DNA of 64,000 nucleotides from Altererythrobacter sp. ZODW24 (GTDB taxonomy: Bacteria > Pseudomonadota > Alphaproteobacteria > Sphingomonadales > Sphingomonadaceae): contig NZ_CP031155.1 of assembly GCF_003344885.1 (NCBI RefSeq), positions 2,497,327 through 2,561,326 on the forward strand. The letters are read 5' to 3'. This document shows, in pieces, positions 59,656 to 64,000 of the stretch. The notes under the pieces were generated by a model. That model did no database searches, was not told where the DNA came from, and saw nothing but the letters and a program-made list of their open reading frames with translations. How positions within the stretch are numbered: the stretch's first letter is position 1; each line of letters begins with the position of its first letter. A program made the translations under genes and the position numbers.

Positions 59656-60326
59656 ACGTATCTGAAGCAGTCGAAACTCGCCGCTCCGTCCGGGCATTTA
59701 CCGATCAGCCGGTTGATCCAGCAGCCCTTCAGCGCGTGCTCGACAAGGCGGCGCTCAGTCCCTCGGGCGGGAACACCCAGCCGTGGAGCGCTGTGATCGT
59801 GACAGGCAATGCGCTTGCGGACATCACGGCCAAAATCAAAGCGAAGGTCCAATCCGCGCCGATGGGTGAGGATATGGAATATGCGATCTATCCCGAGGGA
59901 TTGGACGGGCGTTATGAGGAGCAGCGCCGCGCGATTGGCAAGGCGATGTTCAATTCCATTGGCCTTGAACGCGGTGACGGGGCTGGCCGGATCGCGCAAA
60001 TGGCCAAGAATTGGGACAGTTTCGGCGCGCAGGTGCAACTGTTCACTTACACCAGGAAATACATGGGCCCGCCGCAATGGTCAGACATGGGGATGTGGCT
60101 GCAAACGGTCATGTTGCTGTTGCGCGAGGAAGGGCTGGATAGCTGCGCGCAGGAAATCTGGGCGATGTACGGCACCTATATGCGCAAGCTGCTCGATATA
60201 GATGACGATCATATCTTCTTCTGCGGAATGGCGATTGGCCACCGCGATGAAAGCGATCCGATCAACAATTTCGACCGTCCGCGTACTCCGGTTGGTGACA
60301 CGGTGCGCTGGATGGGGTTTGAATAG
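59652..60326 (+). CDS. Nitroreductase-family flavoprotein
   Basis: This 224-residue FMN enzyme starts [28 protein letters not shown]. It shows the FMN phosphate motif [22 protein letters not shown], and a C-terminal [13 protein letters not shown]. Nitroreductases reduce quinones, nitro groups or enones with NAD(P)H in the cytosol. The overlap with cobT (ATGA) recalls the BluB/nitroreductase fold in B12 ligand synthesis, but BluB-specific features are not apparent, so I keep the general name. Confidence 0.87.
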   Translation: MNVSEAVETRRSVRAFTDQPVDPAALQRVLDKAALSPSGGNTQPWSAVIVTGNALADITAKIKAKVQSAPMGEDMEYAIYPEGLDGRYEEQRRAIGKAMFNSIGLERGDGAGRIAQMAKNWDSFGAQVQLFTYTRKYMGPPQWSDMGMWLQTVMLLLREEGLDSCAQEIWAMYGTYMRKLLDIDDDHIFFCGMAIGHRDESDPINNFDRPRTPVGDTVRWMGFE

Positions 60327-60348
60327 GCCGCTCGATCTGAAGTTATGG

Positions 60349-60398
60349 TGTAACCTTGACTTCCCTTATTCTCGCCAGTAAGGGAACTAAAGGTTACA
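60349..60398. promoter_or_regulatory. Perfect nested 50-bp dyad (candidate operator)
   Basis: Two inverted repeats share one centre: TGTAACCTT/AAGGTTACA (60349-60357, 60390-60398) outside and TTCCCTTA/TAAGGGAA (60361-60368, 60379-60386) inside. They are separated on both sides by 3 bases, with a 10-base centre. A TTGACT at 60356-60361 and TAAGGG at 60379-60384 are 17 bases apart and overlap the arms, so a protein bound here would cover the promoter. It ends 12 bases before the next ATG. The XRE regulator downstream is the natural ligand. Confidence 0.8.
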
Positions 60399-60410
60399 TC
60401 GGAGAACATC

Positions 60411-60824
60411 ATGACAGACGAAACATATGCTTCACGCGCTGACAGCCTCGGCACCATCCGGCGCGTTCTGCTTGGCATAAGCGGGATAGCGTTGCTCGGC
60501 CTTGGCCTCGTTGCTTTGCTAGGGGCGAGCGGTCCTACCGAATTTGCCTGGCTCGGCTGGCCATTGGGCGCGGTCCTGGTCGTGGGCATGCTGGGCGTTG
60601 CTTTGATCGCTGGTAAGGGAAGGCATTTCCTCGACGATGAAGTCGCCGTCACCGATTTCCAGCGCGCCCGGTCAGCCGGAATGAATGTGTTCTTTGTCGT
60701 CGCGGTTCTGAACGCGATTTGCATTCAATTCGGCATCCTTGACCTTGGGCGGGCCTATACCACGATTGTGTTCGTGCCGGCCGCCGCCGCGTTGTTGTTC
60801 ATGGCCTTCATCGGGCGCGATTGA
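60411..60824 (+). CDS. Four-helix membrane protein paired with XRE regulator
   Basis: This 137-residue protein has four hydrophobic helices: two after a polar N-terminus (VLLGISGIALLGLGLVALLG; LGWPLGAVLVVGMLGVALIAG) and two at the end (NVFFVVAVLNAICIQFGIL; TTIVFVPAAAALLFMAFIG). Between them lies a charged cytosolic loop, GKGRHFLDDEVAVTDFQRARS. I do not recognise a named family, but small multi-helix proteins next to a short XRE regulator are a recurrent two-gene unit. GGAG precedes the ATG, directly after the dyad. Confidence 0.82.
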   Translation: MTDETYASRADSLGTIRRVLLGISGIALLGLGLVALLGASGPTEFAWLGWPLGAVLVVGMLGVALIAGKGRHFLDDEVAVTDFQRARSAGMNVFFVVAVLNAICIQFGILDLGRAYTTIVFVPAAAALLFMAFIGRD

Positions 60825-60826
60825 TC

Positions 60827-61075
60827 ATGCCCGGTCAAAGTCCTGAATTACACAACCGGCTGCATGCGCTGCGGACGGAGGCAGGATTGACTCAGGCCCA
60901 ATTGGCCGAGATGGTCGGTGTGTCGCGCAAGTCGGTGAACAAGGTGGAGAACGGCATTTTCATCCCGTCTTCCGTGCTGGCGCTGAAACTGGCGCGCGCG
61001 CTGCGCTGTCCTATGGACCAGCTTTTTTGGCTACCAGCCGCGGCTGGCGCGGACGCTGATACCGACGACACTTGA
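60827..61075 (+). CDS. Short XRE-family transcriptional regulator
   Basis: This 82-residue protein is essentially one Cro/CI helix-turn-helix: LHALRTEAGLTQAQLAEMVGVSRKSVNKVENG, then SSVLALKLARALRCPMDQLFWL. It closely resembles YozG/YgzD-type regulators that lack a ligand domain. An alternative TTG start two codons earlier overlaps the previous stop (TTGA). It probably represses its own two-gene operon through the nested dyad upstream. Confidence 0.88.
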   Translation: MPGQSPELHNRLHALRTEAGLTQAQLAEMVGVSRKSVNKVENGIFIPSSVLALKLARALRCPMDQLFWLPAAAGADADTDDT

Positions 61076-61109
61076 CCGGATAGCTTCCCCCGCGCCAAAG
61101 CGCGGTGCG

Positions 61110-62570
61110 ATGACCGACACTCAACTCAAACTTTACAATAGCCTCACCCGCCAGATCGAGCCATTCGAGCCCGTCCACCCCGGAATCCCGGGTGTGCCGG
61201 GCAAGGAACCTGAGGCGCGCGTTTATACCTGCGGGCCGACGGTCTATAATTACCAGCACATCGGCAATATGCGCGCCTATGTGTTTGCCGATACGCTGGG
61301 CCGTACGCTCAGTTGGAAGGGCTATAAGCTCACCCATGTCATCAACATCACAGATGTTGGCCATCTGACGTCCGACGCCGATGAGGGCGAGGACAAGATG
61401 GAGAAAATGGCGGCGCGCGAGAGCAAGTCGGCATGGGACATCGCGGCGTTCTACGCAGCCGATTTTGAGAAAGATCTCGCGCGCCTGAATGTCCGTGAGA
61501 CCGCTCACCCCCGCGCGACCGAATATGTCGATGCGATGATCGAATGGGGCAAGCAGATTGCTCCTGAGCATTGTTACGAGCTTGATAGCGGCCTTTACTT
61601 CGACACCTCGACCGTGGCGGATTATGGCAAATTGGCCCGTGCTGTGACCGAGGATGGGGAGGGCCGGATCGATACGGTCGATGGCAAGCGCCACGCGGCA
61701 GACTTTGCCATCTGGCGCAAGACGCCGTCGGGCGAAACGCGCCAGATGGAATGGGATTCGCCTTGGGGTAAGGGCGCCCCGGGCTGGCATTTGGAATGCT
61801 CCGTCATGGGCGAGAAATTGCTCGGTTTCCCCTTTGACATTCACACCGGCGGGATCGATCACCGCGAGATTCACCACCCCAATGAAATCGCGCAGAACCA
61901 GGCATTTTGCGGCAGTGATGCGAGCGGCGCGCGTATCTGGATGCACAACAATTTCCTTGTCGAGCGCTCGGGCAAGATGTCCAAAAGCTCTGGCGAGTTC
62001 CTCCGTCTCCAACTGCTGATCGACAAAGGCTATCACCCGCTCGCTTACCGCATGATGTGCCTGCAAGCGCATTACCGCAGCGAATTGGAGTTTAGCTGGG
62101 AAGGGCTGACGGCTGCGCTGACGCGGCTGAAACGGATGGTGATGGCCACTGCGCCGCTTAGTGAACTTGCATCACAAGGCGTGGCTGCATCGACTGACCC
62201 TCAAATGGCTTCGCTACTGGAACGCTTTGCCGAAGCAATGTCCGATGATCTCAATACGCCTGTTGCGCTGACGGTGCTGGACGAAGTGTTAGCCCTCAAG
62301 AAGGTGGGCGCTGGTGAAAAACTTGCCGCCGTTGCAGGACTTGATGCTGTATTCGGCTTGGACCTGCTCACACTTTCACGCACCGATCTTCGTATCCGTC
62401 CTAAAGACGCCACGATTACCGAAGCCGAAATCGAAGACGCACTCGCGCGCCGCAAAGCCGCTCGCGCCGAAAAAGACTTCGCCACTTCCGACGCACTCAG
62501 AGACGAGCTTGCAGCCAAGGGCGTTGAAGTGATGGACGGTGACCCGCTGGAATGGGACTGGAAGCTATGA
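61110..62570 (+). CDS. cysS: Cysteinyl-tRNA synthetase
   Basis: This 486-residue class I synthetase has the Zn Cys41 in YTCGPTVYNYQHIGN with the HIGN motif at 50-53, HTGGIDHREIHHPNE, and the KMSKS loop SGKMSKSSGEF. The C-terminal helical domain (DALARRKAARAEKDF; SDALRDELAAKGVEVMDG) binds the tRNA anticodon region. It charges tRNA-Cys. The stop overlaps the start of a dehydrogenase gene (ATGA). Confidence 0.97.
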   Translation: MTDTQLKLYNSLTRQIEPFEPVHPGIPGVPGKEPEARVYTCGPTVYNYQHIGNMRAYVFADTLGRTLSWKGYKLTHVINITDVGHLTSDADEGEDKMEKMAARESKSAWDIAAFYAADFEKDLARLNVRETAHPRATEYVDAMIEWGKQIAPEHCYELDSGLYFDTSTVADYGKLARAVTEDGEGRIDTVDGKRHAADFAIWRKTPSGETRQMEWDSPWGKGAPGWHLECSVMGEKLLGFPFDIHTGGIDHREIHHPNEIAQNQAFCGSDASGARIWMHNNFLVERSGKMSKSSGEFLRLQLLIDKGYHPLAYRMMCLQAHYRSELEFSWEGLTAALTRLKRMVMATAPLSELASQGVAASTDPQMASLLERFAEAMSDDLNTPVALTVLDEVLALKKVGAGEKLAAVAGLDAVFGLDLLTLSRTDLRIRPKDATITEAEIEDALARRKAARAEKDFATSDALRDELAAKGVEVMDGDPLEWDWKL

Positions 62571-63505
62571 CGATTGCCGTATTATCCTCGCTGATTCGTC
62601 CCGCCATCGAACCGCATTTGCCGGATTGGGTGGAGCCGCGTTGGTTCGCCTCAACCGACGAATTGATGGAGATTGTTCCCGAGGCCGAGATTGGCTGGTT
62701 CGATCTGTATGATCATGCCCCAATGGCTGAGGCTGTGACCAAGGCGGGTAAGCTCAAATGGCTGAATTCCATCTATGCCGGACTGGATTTTCTACCGCTG
62801 GACTTGCTGGTGAAACGTGGCGTCACGGTCACCAATGGCGCGGGGATCAATGCGATCACGATTGCCGAATATACCGTCATGATGATGCTGACCTATGCGA
62901 AGGGTTACCGCGATGTCGTGCGTGCGCAGGACAAGCGTGAATGGCTGCAGGATTCGCCCGGCAAGATCGAACTGGCAGGCAGCAAGGCGTTGCTGCTTGG
63001 CTATGGCGCGATCGGCAAATTGATCGAAACGCGGCTGCAAGCGTTCGATGTCGATGTCACGGTCGTGCGGCGTTCGGGCGGTGACGGCGTGCTTGGTCCC
63101 AATGAGTGGCAGGCCGAGTTGGGCAAGTTTGACTGGGTCGTACTGGCTGTCCCCGCCACGCCCGAAACCGAAGGCATGATCGGTGCTAGCGAACTCGCCG
63201 CGATGAAAGATAGCGCCGTTCTGGTGAATATCGCGCGCGGTACAGTGGTGGATCAGCCAGCCATGATCGCGGCCTTAAAGGACAAGAGCATCGGCGCGGC
63301 ATTGCTCGATGTTACTGATCCGGAGCCGCTGCCCGCCGATCATGAGCTATGGACGCTCGGTAACGCCCACATCACCATGCATCTGTCGGGTAAGGCGCAG
63401 GAGCTGATGTTCCAGCGCTCTGCCAAGCGTTTTCTCGAAAACCTCGCCCGCTATCATGCCGGAACGCCAATGGAGCCGATTTTCGATCCGGCGCGGGGTT
63501 ACTAA
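62567..63505 (+). CDS. D-2-hydroxyacid dehydrogenase
   Basis: This 312-residue NAD(P)-dependent enzyme has the Rossmann motif LLLGYGAIGKLIETRL. The catalytic residues are Arg in VNIARGTVVDQ, Glu in TDPEPLPADHELW, and His in ITMHLSGKAQ. The first domain is shorter and unusual for the family. The substrate is unknown; GyaR- or phosphoglycerate-type activity cannot be told apart. It overlaps cysS at its start and the convergent small gene at its stop. Confidence 0.88.
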   Translation: MTIAVLSSLIRPAIEPHLPDWVEPRWFASTDELMEIVPEAEIGWFDLYDHAPMAEAVTKAGKLKWLNSIYAGLDFLPLDLLVKRGVTVTNGAGINAITIAEYTVMMMLTYAKGYRDVVRAQDKREWLQDSPGKIELAGSKALLLGYGAIGKLIETRLQAFDVDVTVVRRSGGDGVLGPNEWQAELGKFDWVVLAVPATPETEGMIGASELAAMKDSAVLVNIARGTVVDQPAMIAALKDKSIGAALLDVTDPEPLPADHELWTLGNAHITMHLSGKAQELMFQRSAKRFLENLARYHAGTPMEPIFDPARGY

Positions 63506-63861
63506 CCTTCCTCGAGCAGTAAAAGCTCAACCGTCACATCCAATCTTGGATTCGGCAGCATTGCGTGGTCAATTGATATCATAATGGCGTCCGCGACTAG
63601 CTGCCCGGGAATGGCAAATTCGTGATCGGGCAGTTCGGCGATCAGGCGTTCGGCTGCGGCAATGGCGTCGTCGCCTTCAAAGGCAAGATCGACTGTGTGG
63701 CGTGTGCCGGCAAAGGTGATGCTGGCCCATGACCGTTCGGCATGGCGCTCCACTGTGCCGTGGCCGCCAGCAAGATCGAGCAACGCTGCGCGCAATTTCT
63801 CGCCCAGCGACTTGCGCGCCGGGTTTGGCATACGCGGTTGGCGCTTCACATCACTCAGCAT
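63502..63861 (-). CDS. Small protein of unknown function
   Basis: This is a 119-residue protein from MLSDVKRQPRMPNPARKS. It looks like one compact alpha/beta domain (KLRAALLDLAGGHGTVERHAERSW, then VDLAFEGDDAIAAAERLIAELPDHEFAIPGQL), with no signal peptide and no cysteine. I do not recognise it. Its start is 8 bases inside the end of an upstream gene on the same strand, which supports translation as a pair. An ATG ten codons earlier is possible. Confidence 0.75.
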   Translation of the reverse strand: MLSDVKRQPRMPNPARKSLGEKLRAALLDLAGGHGTVERHAERSWASITFAGTRHTVDLAFEGDDAIAAAERLIAELPDHEFAIPGQLVADAIMISIDHAMLPNPRLDVTVELLLLEEG

Positions 63862-64000
63862 CGGCCATCTCCATATTGACTGTTTCGACATATTTGTTCA
63901 TGAAATGTTCTACTCGTTGTTCTGTGAGTGGCCGCGGTAGGCGTCCGTTGCGTAGATCGAGCACGAAACGCGGATCATGAGTGGCCAGGCGGCCGAATTT
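63851..64000 (-). CDS. Small probable regulator, 5' end outside window
   Basis: The frame is open to the right edge of the window; the visible 49 residues run from KFGRLATHDPRFVLDLRNG to the TGA at 63851-63853. FGRLATHDPRFVLDLRNGR and TEQRVEHFMNKY resemble small sphingomonad proteins with a degenerate helix-turn-helix (R-A/L-x-x-D-x-FV-x-x-L/I-x-x-GR). It overlaps the next gene by 11 bases. The role as a DNA-binding protein is a guess from this similarity. Confidence 0.6.
   Translation of the reverse strand, partial: KFGRLATHDPRFVLDLRNGRLPRPLTEQRVEHFMNKYVETVNMEMADAE

Overview
The window is a chromosomal segment of an alphaproteobacterium, most likely order Sphingomonadales, family Erythrobacteraceae (inference from gene content; no 16S is present). 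Pointers are the plant-type (class II) glutamate-cysteine ligase, methionine synthase split into two genes, a very short ATP synthase epsilon subunit, an atp operon with only F1 genes (atpHAGDC), CobT, FnrL, an FeS-type bacterial photolyase, and a long Lys/Ala tail on ribosomal protein L21. No tRNA, rRNA, CRISPR array, transposase, integrase or prophage was seen. Genes are tightly packed, with many 4-bp ATGA/GTGA or TAATG overlaps, and no gene-free stretch exceeds 300 bases.

Layout. 1-12 kb: housekeeping and accessory genes (partial membrane protein, fnrL with an upstream lipoprotein gene, rplU-rpmA, GNAT, TetR, ygfZ/pyrC, rarD, envelope proteins, astD, a divergent selO, an alpha/beta hydrolase). 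12-21 kb: a GT4 glycosyltransferase, a YfgM-like protein and bamB (outer membrane assembly), a large ICMT-like membrane methyltransferase, gshA, rsmE, ubiA. 21-23.5 kb: a divergent VOC-protein/soxR pair with an almost canonical SoxR box inside an overlong promoter, then a stand-alone cpaF. 23.6-35 kb: a surface-polysaccharide locus of ten genes in three transcription units: a flippase, an acyltransferase-sulfotransferase fusion and a GT2; then GT2, GT4, GT2 and GT2; then a DPM1-like GT2, a GT39-like membrane glycosyltransferase and a GT4. No polymerase or Wza/Wzc exporter is visible. 36-42 kb: atpHAG-x-D-y-C on the minus strand, where x and y are two unrelated small exported proteins placed inside the operon. 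42-49.5 kb: a TauD-like dioxygenase, a membrane-anchored trypsin-like protease, an SH3 protein, a repair group (ada, an ICL/PEPM-family enzyme, an FeS photolyase) and an esterase lipoprotein. 49.5-57 kb: the priA-metF-metH(N)-metH(C) run and a DUF4197 Tat lipoprotein. 57-64 kb: tal, cobT, a nitroreductase, a small membrane protein/XRE regulator pair preceded by a perfect nested 50-bp dyad, cysS, a D-2-hydroxyacid dehydrogenase and two small genes at the right edge.

The most interesting items are the acyltransferase-sulfotransferase fusion in the polysaccharide locus (suggesting a sulfated and acylated surface glycan), the two exported-protein genes within the atp operon, the nested double inverted repeat before the membrane/XRE pair, the SoxR-controlled VOC gene, and a SelO homologue that lacks the cysteine pair known to regulate E. 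coli SelO. Core enzymes were assigned from motifs read directly in the translations; no database search was possible, so family names rest on motif recall and context.
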